From positions 3,955,001-4,019,000 of the forward strand of contig NZ_VSWH01000001.1 in NCBI RefSeq assembly GCF_009602705.1: DNA of 64,000 nucleotides, written 5' to 3'. The position numbers and the translations under genes were made by a program. Shown piece after piece: positions 1-7,071 of the stretch. This stretch comes from Chryseobacterium vaccae. GTDB taxonomy: Bacteria; Bacteroidota; Bacteroidia; Flavobacteriales; Weeksellaceae. The notes under the pieces are model-generated. The model did no database searches. It was not told where the DNA came from and was given only the letters and a program-made list of their open reading frames with translations. How positions within the stretch are numbered: the stretch's first letter is position 1; every line of letters starts with the position of its first letter.

Positions 1-2120
1 AATTTATTCAATTCAAATACTGTATTTATGATGTTAAAGAAGGAAAAGTAATTGATGTAGAAACAGGAGAAAACAGGTTTACGCTGGCTAATCCTTTGGA
101 AGATGTTCTTCAGATAGTTTCCAATCATTATTTCAGATTTAAAGGATATCAGATGTATCATGATGCGGGAGTAGCCGTTCCTGTGTTTTCTCTGAGAAGC
201 GAAAATGGTTTTGGAGTAGGGGAATTTTCTGATATTAAAGAGCTGGCAGACTGGACAAAGGAAACCAATCTGGGAATTATCCAGATTCTGCCAATCAATG
301 ATACTACAGCTAATTATTCCTGGACGGATTCTTATCCTTATGCAGCTGTTTCTGTGTATGCACTTCATCCGCAGTATATTTCATTGGAAAGCCTTGATTT
401 CCCTTTACCGGAATCTTTAGTTTTAGAGTATCAGTCTGAAAAAGAAGCTTTAAATGCCCTTGATCTGATTGATTATGAGAAAATGATTGAAGGCAAATGG
501 AAATATCTAAAAGCGGTTTTTAACGCAGAAAAAGATAAGATTTATAAAGACCGGAATTTTAAGAAGTTTATAAAAGATAATGATCATTGGCTTCTTCCTT
601 ACGCCGCTTTCTGTGTGCTTCGGGATAAATATAAAACTCCGAATTTCAACGAATGGAAAACCCATAAAAAATATATTGCAGGGAAAATAGCTCCGTTTTT
701 CACCAGCAAGAGCAAAGATTATGATGCTTCAATGCTTCATGCATGGGTACAGTATCAGCTTCATTTGCAGTTGAAAGATGCTGTGGATTATACCCATAAA
801 TTGGGGATTTCGTTAAAAGGCGATCTTCCAATCGGTATTTACAGGTATTCTGTAGAAGCATGGACAGAACCGGAATTGTTTGGAATGGATTTCCAGGCAG
901 GAGCACCACCAGATCAATTTACAGAATTAGGACAGAACTGGGAATTCCCAACGTATAACTGGGAAGCTATGAAGGCCGATGATTACAGATGGTGGAAAAA
1001 TCGTTTCAAAGCATTGGAACAATATTTTGATGCGATGAGAATTGATCATATCTTGGGCTTTTTCAGAATATGGAGAATGCCGATCTCCGCTGTGCAAGGA
1101 ATTTTGGGATATTTTTATCCGGCAGTTCCTATCGTTACAGAAGAATTTAAGGCATGGAATATCTCATTTGATTTTAACCGATACTGTAAACCATTTATCA
1201 ATGACAAGATCCTGTGGGATTACTTTGGTGAAAATACCACTGAAGCATTAAAATATATTAACCATAATAGTGACGGAACCTATTCATTTAAAGAAGAATT
1301 TGATACTCAAAGAAAAATATCCGATTTTTTTAAAAAGAATCCTGGAAGCTCAATAGAAGATAAGCTTATTTCACTATGTGCGAATGTATTGTTTCTTACT
1401 GAAGAGAGAAACGGAGAAACGGTTTATCACCCGAGATTTAATGTTTATAACACAGAGTCTTACCAATACCTGCCTGAATGGGATCAGAAAGCAATTTATG
1501 ACTTGTATCACGACTATTTCTTCAGAAGACAGGACCATCTTTGGTATGAGAAAGCCATGGAAAAACTTCCGGTTATCCTGAATGCAACCAAGATGCTGAT
1601 CTGTGGAGAAGACCTTGGAATGGTACCTTCCTGTGTACCTGTTGTCATGGATGAACTGGCTATTATCGCCCTGAAAGTGCAACGCATGCCTTCTGAAAAT
1701 ATTCCGTTTTATAATCCTAAAAATGCAGATTATATGAACGTGGTAACTGCTTCTTCCCATGACAGCTCTACTTTACGGCAATGGTGGAAGGAAGATCCTG
1801 CTTTGACACAGAAATACTTTAATCAACAGCTGATTCAGTATGGAAAAGCCCCTGAAGAAATGGAGGCACATCTGGCGGAAATCATCATAAAGCAACATCT
1901 TTACAATGAGGCGATGCTGGCTATTTTCCCAATTCAGGAATTTATGGCAACAGATCCGGAGCTGACAAACAAAAATATAGATAACGAAAGAATTAACGAC
2001 CCTGCCGTATTTCCACATTACTGGCGTTACAGGATGCATCTGAAACTGAAAGATCTCAAAGCCAGCACAAACTTCAATGAAAAGATAAAACATTGGATAA
2101 AAGATAGTGGTAGAATGTAA
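1..2120 (+). CDS. malQ: 4-alpha-glucanotransferase (amylomaltase), 5' truncated by window edge
   Basis: A GH77 enzyme that disproportionates alpha-1,4-glucans in glycogen and maltodextrin metabolism. The frame is open from the first bases (first full codon at base 3), so the gene begins upstream. A TTG at 96 is in frame but is not a real start, since the coding sequence before it is continuous and reads like the end of a starch-binding CBM20-type module. GH77 hallmarks are visible: the sugar-binding start with GVGEF, then MRIDHILGFFRIW, the acidic CGEDLGMVP segment and SSHDSSTLRQWW near the C-terminus. The family in Bacteroidota is usually about 880 residues with N-terminal CBM20 modules, so roughly 200 residues are missing. 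A hairpin terminator follows. The family call is secure; the module architecture is inferred. Confidence 0.93.
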   Translation, partial: FIQFKYCIYDVKEGKVIDVETGENRFTLANPLEDVLQIVSNHYFRFKGYQMYHDAGVAVPVFSLRSENGFGVGEFSDIKELADWTKETNLGIIQILPINDTTANYSWTDSYPYAAVSVYALHPQYISLESLDFPLPESLVLEYQSEKEALNALDLIDYEKMIEGKWKYLKAVFNAEKDKIYKDRNFKKFIKDNDHWLLPYAAFCVLRDKYKTPNFNEWKTHKKYIAGKIAPFFTSKSKDYDASMLHAWVQYQLHLQLKDAVDYTHKLGISLKGDLPIGIYRYSVEAWTEPELFGMDFQAGAPPDQFTELGQNWEFPTYNWEAMKADDYRWWKNRFKALEQYFDAMRIDHILGFFRIWRMPISAVQGILGYFYPAVPIVTEEFKAWNISFDFNRYCKPFINDKILWDYFGENTTEALKYINHNSDGTYSFKEEFDTQRKISDFFKKNPGSSIEDKLISLCANVLFLTEERNGETVYHPRFNVYNTESYQYLPEWDQKAIYDLYHDYFFRRQDHLWYEKAMEKLPVILNATKMLICGEDLGMVPSCVPVVMDELAIIALKVQRMPSENIPFYNPKNADYMNVVTASSHDSSTLRQWWKEDPALTQKYFNQQLIQYGKAPEEMEAHLAEIIIKQHLYNEAMLAIFPIQEFMATDPELTNKNIDNERINDPAVFPHYWRYRMHLKLKDLKASTNFNEKIKHWIKDSGRM

Positions 2121-2158
2121 AATTAACAATTGATTATCAGTCATTTAATAATAAATTG

Positions 2159-2195
2159 AAAGAAGTTTTATCTTAGGATTTAACTTCTTTTTTTT
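2159..2195 (+). terminator. Terminator after malQ
   Basis: A 9-bp stem, AAAGAAGTT (2159-2167) with AACTTCTTT (2182-2190), is followed by a T run. It lies 39 bases after the malQ stop. Confidence 0.6.
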
Positions 2196-2259
2196 ATTTA
2201 CATCAAAGAAGTAGAATAGAGATATTCTGCTATATACTAACCAATTAACGACTATCGGG

Positions 2260-3240
2260 ATGAAAAAAATATTTTTGGGATTTGCTTTGGGACTGGCAGC
2301 TTTGTCTTCCGCCCAGCAATATCCAAATAACGGATGGGGAGACGACGGATATTATCAAAATGGGAACGGTTATTATTCTGATGAAGATGACCGAAATTAT
2401 TTCCCTGATGATTATTACTACAATTATCCTCAGGATTATTATCCAAGCGAGTATTACCAGAACTATTATAGCGACTACCGAAACAGTGTTGTCAATATCA
2501 ACTGGAATGTTTTCTTCAGACAAAACGGGCTGAACCGTTGGCAGATTGATCAGATTTTGCGGCTGAATAATCTGTATGCAAGTTTTTCAGCTTGGGATAA
2601 CTTTTACCGATATAATCCGGACAGATGGTATTACGACAGATTCTATGCGCTGGAAAGAATTTTAGGACCAAGAGTATTCGTGGTATTCCAGAATAATTAT
2701 TATCACGGAGGAAGCCCAATCGTTTATTTCCAGAATTACAGAAGAACATACTATGCTCCGAGATATGCAGTAATGCCGAGATACAGAAATGTGAATATCA
2801 ATATTTATCGTGTTGACCGGTCAAGATTCAGCAGAATGGATAATCCTAGTTTTAATGGATTCAGAGGAAGTGACAGACCGAACAACGGATTCAGAGGACC
2901 GGTAAGAGACGGCAGCAATAGTGGCGGTTTCCGTAATCAGGCAGATAACAGAGACAGATCCAATAATTCCGGAGGATTCCGAAACGACAATAACGGGGGA
3001 AGAAGTAATGGTGGATTCAGAAGAGAATCTGATAACAATAACGGAACCAGAGGTGGATTTGGAAATAATGGAGGTTTCAGAGGAAACAGTGAAATAAAAA
3101 GAGATGCTCCGAGAAGAGAAAACAGTAACGGAGGATTCAGAGGAAATAATAATGGTTTCAGATCTGAAAGCTCCTCTCCAAGACCGCAGAACAATAACAA
3201 CAGTTCCGGAGGTTTCCGAAGCAGATTAGCAAATAATTAA
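2260..3240 (+). CDS. Secreted protein with Tyr-rich N-terminus and GGFR-repeat C-terminus
   Basis: No function can be assigned. The 326-residue product starts with a clear Sec signal peptide that probably ends at SSAQ (residue 19). A strongly acidic, Tyr/Asn/Asp-rich stretch follows (about 20-75), then a more ordered middle (about 76-190) with NGLNRWQIDQILRLNN and WYYDRFYALERILG. That part looks like the short helical element often found in secreted Chryseobacterium proteins. The last 130 residues are low complexity: about ten copies of (N/G)GFR(G/N/S) spaced by Asn/Ser/Arg/Asp, similar to an RGG box and net positive. It probably acts in the periplasm or at the outer face. It is a single gene with its own terminator at 3269. 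A real gene is near certain; any role is unknown. Confidence 0.85.
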   Translation: MKKIFLGFALGLAALSSAQQYPNNGWGDDGYYQNGNGYYSDEDDRNYFPDDYYYNYPQDYYPSEYYQNYYSDYRNSVVNINWNVFFRQNGLNRWQIDQILRLNNLYASFSAWDNFYRYNPDRWYYDRFYALERILGPRVFVVFQNNYYHGGSPIVYFQNYRRTYYAPRYAVMPRYRNVNINIYRVDRSRFSRMDNPSFNGFRGSDRPNNGFRGPVRDGSNSGGFRNQADNRDRSNNSGGFRNDNNGGRSNGGFRRESDNNNGTRGGFGNNGGFRGNSEIKRDAPRRENSNGGFRGNNNGFRSESSSPRPQNNNNSSGGFRSRLANN

Positions 3241-3268
3241 TTTTCATATATTATATTTAAGTGGTGTG

Positions 3269-3302
3269 AAGGGCAGGTTTTAGGATCTGTCCTTTTTTTT
3301 AT
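3269..3302 (+). terminator. Terminator after the GGFR protein
   Basis: Stem AAGGGCAG (3269-3276) pairs with CTGTCCTT (3287-3294, one G.T pair) and is followed by an 8-base T run. Confidence 0.65.
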
Positions 3303-3415
3303 TTAATTATTATTTTGATAATAAAATTTAACAATTTTTATGAATATGTTCATTTAACTTCTGTTTTAACTTATAATCAAAAAGATGTATAACAATTAAT
3401 TAAATATTTTTTAAG

Positions 3416-3862
3416 ATGAAAAAATTAGTTTTAGCAATAGCAATGATCGGAATAAGTGGTTTGGCAATGGCACAACAGACTACTCCTCAGGACAGACAGG
3501 CAAGAGCTGTAGAGATGAAGCAGAAAATGCAGCAGAAAGAACAGGAACGTATGGCACAGATGCAGAAAGATCTTAACCTGAACCCATCTCAGGTAGCTCA
3601 GATTAAAGCCCTTCACGAACAAAGAAAAGCTGAAATGAAAGCCAATTTTGAAAAGAACAAAGATGAAAGAATGGCTAAAATGGAAGAAATGAAAGCGAAA
3701 AGAGCTCAAATGGATGCCGATATGAAAAAGATCCTGACCCCTGAGCAATATGATAAATGGCAGGCGGACAGAAAAGCAAAGATGGAGGAAAGAAGGGTAG
3801 CAATGAAGGAAAGAAAAATGATGAAAAAGCCGATGAACACGGCTGTTCCTGATGCAAAATAA
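3416..3862 (+). CDS. Spy/CpxP-like periplasmic protein (LTxxQ type)
   Basis: A small (148 aa) exported, highly charged helical protein. A signal peptide ends at GLAMAQ (about residue 19-20). The mature part is almost all Lys/Glu/Met/Gln-rich helix with two LTxxQ-like elements: LNLNPSQVAQIKAL near 52-65 and LTPEQYDKWQ near 107-116. That pattern is typical of Spy/CpxP-like periplasmic chaperones or stress proteins, which bind unfolded proteins as a helical cradle. The C-terminus is Met/Lys-rich (MKERKMMKK). Metal binding is possible but not shown. It is a single gene between hairpins. The family assignment is by pattern, since sequence conservation in this group is low. Confidence 0.75.
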   Translation: MKKLVLAIAMIGISGLAMAQQTTPQDRQARAVEMKQKMQQKEQERMAQMQKDLNLNPSQVAQIKALHEQRKAEMKANFEKNKDERMAKMEEMKAKRAQMDADMKKILTPEQYDKWQADRKAKMEERRVAMKERKMMKKPMNTAVPDAK

Positions 3863-3892
3863 ACGTTCATAATTTTGATTTTTTAATGTGTG

Positions 3893-3919
3893 AAGGATGG
3901 GATTTTTCCCGTCCTTTTT
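3893..3919 (+). terminator. Terminator after the Spy-like gene
   Basis: AAGGATGGG (3893-3901) pairs with CCCGTCCTT (3908-3916) and is followed by T residues. It lies inside the apparent 5' extension of the ferritin frame, which argues that this extension is not coding. Confidence 0.65.
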
Positions 3920-3940
3920 GTATTAATTTTCATTAAAGCT

Positions 3941-3971
3941 TTTGATTTCGGGCTTTTATTCCCTATTTTTG
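3941..3971 (+). promoter_or_regulatory. Ferritin promoter, exact Bacteroidota consensus
   Basis: TTTG at 3941-3944, exactly 19 bases, then TATTTTTG at 3964-3971. This is a full match to the Bacteroidota primary-sigma consensus TTTG-N19-TAnnTTTG. It sits 18 bases before the ferritin ATG at 3989, giving a very short leader. Confidence 0.75.
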
Positions 3972-3988
3972 ACTATAAATTTATACTT

Positions 3989-4498
3989 ATGATCAGCGAA
4001 AAAATTGCAAAATTAATTAACGAGCAGATTGCTCACGAACAATATGCTGCACAATACTATCTTTCAATGTCTGCCTGGTTTTCAGGACAGGACCTTGACG
4101 GAATTGCCAACTATTTCAGAGTTCAAAGCAAAGAAGAGTTGATGCACGCAGATAAAATGTTTGATTACCTGAATGATGTAGGCGGAGAAATCATTATCGG
4201 AGAAATTGCAAAACCACCGCATCAGTTTGAAAATGCAACAGATATTTTCGAGAAAGCATTGGAGCATGAGAAAAAAGTAACAAAGAGCATTTTCAATATT
4301 GTAAAGAACGCTAATGATGAAGGAGATTTTGCAACAACATCTTTCATGCAGTGGTTCATTAATGAGCAGGTAGAAGAAGAAGCAAGCGCTTCGCAGTATG
4401 TGACGAAGATCAAGATGGTATGTGACAACCCTTCTGCATTATATCTTTTCGATCAGGAGCTGGCTCAGAGAGTTTTTACTCCTAATACTACCGCTTAA
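3989..4498 (+). CDS. ftnA: Ferritin, iron storage (FtnA type)
   Basis: Non-haem ferritin that oxidises Fe(II) and stores iron in a 24-mer shell in the cytoplasm. The product has 169 residues with the four-helix ferritin pattern. All ferroxidase ligands are in register with E. coli FtnA: E17, E50, H53, E94, Q127 and E130. The frame stays open upstream to 3890, but I chose 3989 for three reasons: a perfect promoter lies at 3941-3971, the previous gene's terminator lies at 3893-3919, and the alignment of metal ligands begins with this methionine. It is transcribed alone and ends at a strong bidirectional hairpin. Very secure. Confidence 0.96.
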   Translation: MISEKIAKLINEQIAHEQYAAQYYLSMSAWFSGQDLDGIANYFRVQSKEELMHADKMFDYLNDVGGEIIIGEIAKPPHQFENATDIFEKALEHEKKVTKSIFNIVKNANDEGDFATTSFMQWFINEQVEEEASASQYVTKIKMVCDNPSALYLFDQELAQRVFTPNTTA

Positions 4499-4519
4499 TA
4501 TCCATAATAAGCTAAAGAA

Positions 4520-4552
4520 ATAGCCCCGCCGTTCAGAGAACGGCGGGGCTAT
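4520..4552. terminator. Strong bidirectional terminator, ferritin / esterase
   Basis: A 13-bp GC-rich perfect stem (AGCCCCGCCGTTC, 4522-4534, with 4538-4550) and a 3-base loop. T-rich sequence follows on both strands, so it serves the convergent ferritin (+) and esterase (-) genes. Confidence 0.9.
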
Positions 4553-4553
4553 T

Positions 4554-5804
4554 TTATTTTATTAAAAGTCTGGAATGGGTAGATTCCTTAATGAAGATCA
4601 GATAATCGAAATCAGCGGCAATATTGGTTTTCTGAAACTCTTCCGGAACTACCGTGGAACCGGCTCTTCTGAATTTTATTTCATCCCTGGTTATCCATCT
4701 TGCAGCCTCATTATTTTCTTTTTTAAGGCTTTTAAGGTCCAGAATGAAGATAGGAATGTCTAGGGAGTTCAACAGATATTCTGCTGTACCTTCATAGGCT
4801 GTTTGTGCAGGAAAAGGACCAGTTGTTTTGGACTTTCGGTCAAAAGCAGTATAATTTCCGCTGTAAAATGCAAACCCGAAAGTGACATAATCATTTTTTA
4901 AATCACGTTTTAAATATTCTCCCATCTTTCCTTTGTAGCTGTTGATATGACCGTTATGAGCTGAAATAATCATTCTGAAATCAGGATTTTGAGAGATGAT
5001 CCATTCAATATTCTGGGCCATATAAAGATCTCTTTTCATCGCTGATTTATCTATATTCTGTTCAATGATGCGGAGATTCTGAAGAAACCAGTTCCTTTCT
5101 TTCTCATCTTTTATTTTCTGGGAAGATACTTTGAGATTTTCAAGAAGAGTGTTCAGAGTTTCTTTTTGACTGCCGGTAATATCCGTTTTTTTAGATTTAC
5201 CATTACTTTGTGCAAATATTTCAGAAATCTGGGCGGCATCATTTTGTGAAAAATTGTTGGCTGTGCAGATTTTCTTTATTTCTTCTGTAGCACCGTTAGT
5301 AAACAACATATCAAATCCTGTGAATTGTACTTGATGAGAACTGGTCTCATTGTATTTTTTAATCCAGTTGATGATTGATAGCATTTCCTCAGTCTGCCAC
5401 GTCCAGAATCCCATTTCATCCAGAAAAGCTTTAGGATCCCCTTTTCCACTCATCGTATATTCGTTCATCATGTAGGATTCAGGCATGGACGCCTCAAGAG
5501 AAAATATACTGAAATTTTTATTAGGAACCAGGTATCTTACCAGTCGGTCTTTCATTTTATAAATCTCGCTGGAACCATGGGAAACTTCTCCCAACGCAAC
5601 AATTTTAGAATCTCCGATTAATTTATCAAATACATTCAGATCAGAAGTTTCAGGATACCCCGGTTCAACAGATTTTAAAGGATAAATGAATTTTTTTAGA
5701 TAAGTTTTCTCTTCCTCCATCAAACTTTTTTTCTGTGCCTGGACATTGAAAGATATAAGAAAGATGAGGAGAGTAAAGGTTGCTCTGTAATAATGTGTCT
5801 TCAT
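4554..5804 (-). CDS. Erythromycin esterase family protein, exported
   Basis: A 416-residue member of the Ere/succinoglycan-biosynthesis esterase-like family (PF05139). A signal peptide ends at NVQAQ (about residue 24), so it is periplasmic or secreted. Family landmarks are visible: ALGEVSHGSSEIYKMKDRL (about 71-89) with the key Glu and His, FSLEASMPES, FWTWQTEEML, and ISAHNGHI plus GFAFYSGNY in the C-terminal half. True Ere enzymes open the macrolide lactone. Most chromosomal, exported members have unknown substrates, so a resistance role should not be assumed. Monocistronic; convergent with ferritin. Confidence 0.85.
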   Translation of the reverse strand: MKTHYYRATFTLLIFLISFNVQAQKKSLMEEEKTYLKKFIYPLKSVEPGYPETSDLNVFDKLIGDSKIVALGEVSHGSSEIYKMKDRLVRYLVPNKNFSIFSLEASMPESYMMNEYTMSGKGDPKAFLDEMGFWTWQTEEMLSIINWIKKYNETSSHQVQFTGFDMLFTNGATEEIKKICTANNFSQNDAAQISEIFAQSNGKSKKTDITGSQKETLNTLLENLKVSSQKIKDEKERNWFLQNLRIIEQNIDKSAMKRDLYMAQNIEWIISQNPDFRMIISAHNGHINSYKGKMGEYLKRDLKNDYVTFGFAFYSGNYTAFDRKSKTTGPFPAQTAYEGTAEYLLNSLDIPIFILDLKSLKKENNEAARWITRDEIKFRRAGSTVVPEEFQKTNIAADFDYLIFIKESTHSRLLIK

Positions 5805-6135
5805 GGCTTATTTTTTGTACCGCAAAACAAAGTCAAAAAATAATTTATTTAAAAAAATCAGACATAAAGTTTTATTAAATTTTGTTTTAAAAAGTTAATA
5901 AAACTCTAATTAAGAGCCTGTACTTAACATCAGTCTGTAATAAGAATTTCTGATTTTAATATAGGTTTGAAGCTGGGAGGGGGAAGAGGGAAGTTATGAA
6001 GGTCATTAAGAATAATTATTTATTTGTTTTTTACTTTTCTTATAATATTAAAATTTTATAGTGACTGTCAATACATATAACTAAAAGTAACTTCCAGCTT
6101 CCAACCAATTTCCTTAACCCTAATCCATTTATCCT
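5805..6135. other. Intergenic stretch holding repeat copy A
   Basis: 331 bases without a gene. The first 150 are AT-rich and contain the esterase 5' region, with no exact promoter match. The rest is the dispersed repeat copy at 5963-6124, listed separately. Confidence 0.6.
5963..6124 (+). repeat. Dispersed intergenic repeat, full copy A
   Basis: About 160 bases beginning GGTTTGAAGCTGG and ending AACTTCCAGCTTCCAACC plus a TTAACCCTAAT tail. The two ends are imperfect inverted repeats (GAAGCTGG... and its complement ...CCAGCTTC). The same element, in the opposite orientation, is at 54361-54535, and its right half recurs at 20857-20942. The core ATAACTAAAAGTAACTTCC is shared by copies A and B, and by D except for one base. 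It is noncoding. Confidence 0.75.
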
Positions 6136-6360
6136 TTATCTTTTCTGCCTTCGCCTCAGTATTCTGACAGAAATGAAGAAGGAGAGAATGGCCGAGAGAA
6201 AACCATATACCAAAGCAATAAAAACATTTCCCGTAGGCATATATCGGTGGCCATCTGTTGTTATAGGTGGCCAGATATAGTCTGCTGTCTCATAAACTGC
6301 CACCATTGTAATAATCAGTATGGCAATACTTATAAGAAAAGAAATAAGGTAAATTTTCAT
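6136..6360 (-). CDS. Small inner-membrane protein, two TM segments
   Basis: 74 residues with two predicted membrane helices (about 4-24 and 46-67) joined by a short loop containing YIWPPITTDGHRYMP. The C-terminus is strongly basic (RILRRRQKR), so both ends probably face the cytoplasm. No domain is recognised. It is flanked by the esterase and tssD on the same strand but has long gaps on both sides, so it is probably its own unit. Codon use and membrane topology support a real gene. Confidence 0.6.
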   Translation of the reverse strand: MKIYLISFLISIAILIITMVAVYETADYIWPPITTDGHRYMPTGNVFIALVYGFLSAILSFFISVRILRRRQKR

Positions 6361-6457
6361 GGTATAGAGCTTTCATGTTTATCCCTTAAAAATAAGAATG
6401 TTATCCGGATTAGAAGTGAAAATAAGATGAAGAATTACTGAAGTTTTTAAAATAAAA

Positions 6458-6486
6458 AAAGACCATCTTTAATGAAGATGATCTTT
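6458..6486 (-). terminator. Terminator after tssD
   Basis: AAAGACCATCTT (6458-6469) pairs with AAGATGATCTTT (6475-6486) with one mismatch. On the minus strand it is followed by seven T residues, 22 bases past the tssD stop. Confidence 0.75.
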
Positions 6487-6507
6487 ATATATGGTAATAA
6501 GCAGGAA

Positions 6508-6909
6508 TTAAGACGGCCAGAAACCGAAGTACTTAGAGTTACCGTAATCGATAGTTTCTGCACTTACGATAAAGCTGATCAGCATACTGTTTTCATCCAC
6601 TGCATCAAATTCTACCTGATGCTGGACTACATAGCCGTTTTCCCAGCTTAAAGTAATAAGAGTACCTTCTTCGTGAGATTTATTGAATGTAATTTCTCCT
6701 GTTGTAGGCTTATACTTTCCGTTGAGTAAGCTTTCCAGAATGTCTGATTTTTCCGTTGCTTCTACTGTAATTTTAATAAGTGCATTAGAGGGATCTGACG
6801 CTACACGTCCTGAAACGTCTGTAGATCTAGATACGCTGTAGTTCAGCTTTAATAATTTCTGACCTTCCCCACCATTGAATTTTAAAATTCCTCTTGAGTT
6901 TGCTGCCAT
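6508..6909 (-). CDS. tssD: Type VI secretion tube protein TssD (Bacteroidota Hcp)
   Basis: 133 residues matching the Bacteroidota T6SS-iii tube protein pattern. It has an N-terminal beta strand (GILKFNGGEG), then YSVSRSTDVSGRVAS, a long strand ITVEATEKSDILESLLNG, EITFNKS..EGTLITLSWENGYVV, FDAV....MLISFIVSAETI, and a C-terminal aromatic end. In complete systems this protein stacks as hexamers to form the injected tube and may carry effectors. Here it stands alone: no sheath, baseplate, ClpV-like or membrane-complex gene is in the window. It could be an extra tube subunit for a system elsewhere, or a stand-alone Hcp-like protein. It has its own terminator, and an 18-bp direct repeat lies upstream. 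Confidence 0.82.
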   Translation of the reverse strand: MAANSRGILKFNGGEGQKLLKLNYSVSRSTDVSGRVASDPSNALIKITVEATEKSDILESLLNGKYKPTTGEITFNKSHEEGTLITLSWENGYVVQHQVEFDAVDENSMLISFIVSAETIDYGNSKYFGFWPS

Positions 6910-6958
6910 GATAATAAATTTTTAATGGTTAATAATATTTGCATCAGTGATTGTACTA

Positions 6959-6966
6959 CAAATGTA
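6959..6966 (-). promoter_or_regulatory. Probable -7 box for tssD
   Basis: Read on the minus strand this is TACATTTG, an exact TAnnTTTG match, 49 bases before the start codon. A good TTTG is not found 19 bases further upstream, which would suit an activator-dependent promoter. Confidence 0.4.
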
Positions 6967-7014
6967 TATTACTTTGTATTATTCTGGAAATTTTTTCACA
7001 TAACTTTCAGATTT

Positions 7015-7053
7015 TGTAGTACTTCTACGATTTGATGTAGTACTTCTACGATT
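7015..7053. promoter_or_regulatory. Tandem 18-bp direct repeat upstream of tssD
   Basis: TGTAGTACTTCTACGATT occurs twice without change (7015-7032 and 7036-7053), giving a 21-bp period, two turns of the helix. A further GTACTAC lies at 6953-6959 beside the -7 box. The spacing suits a dimer binding one DNA face, as LytTR-type regulators do. It is between tssD and the 3' end of the helicase gene. Confidence 0.6.
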
Positions 7054-7071
7054 ATGGCTAATATAAAAAAT

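Noticed and set aside
2937..3200. Leu/Pro-rich minus-strand frame
   Set aside because: Antisense of the GGFR repeat region; an artefact of repeat composition.
3890..3988. In-frame 33-codon extension before ferritin
   Set aside because: A terminator and a perfect promoter lie within it, and the ferritin metal ligands align from the methionine at 3989.
4554..5804. Macrolide resistance gene
   Set aside because: It belongs to the Ere family, but it is an exported chromosomal member with no mobile context. Resistance cannot be claimed from the family alone.
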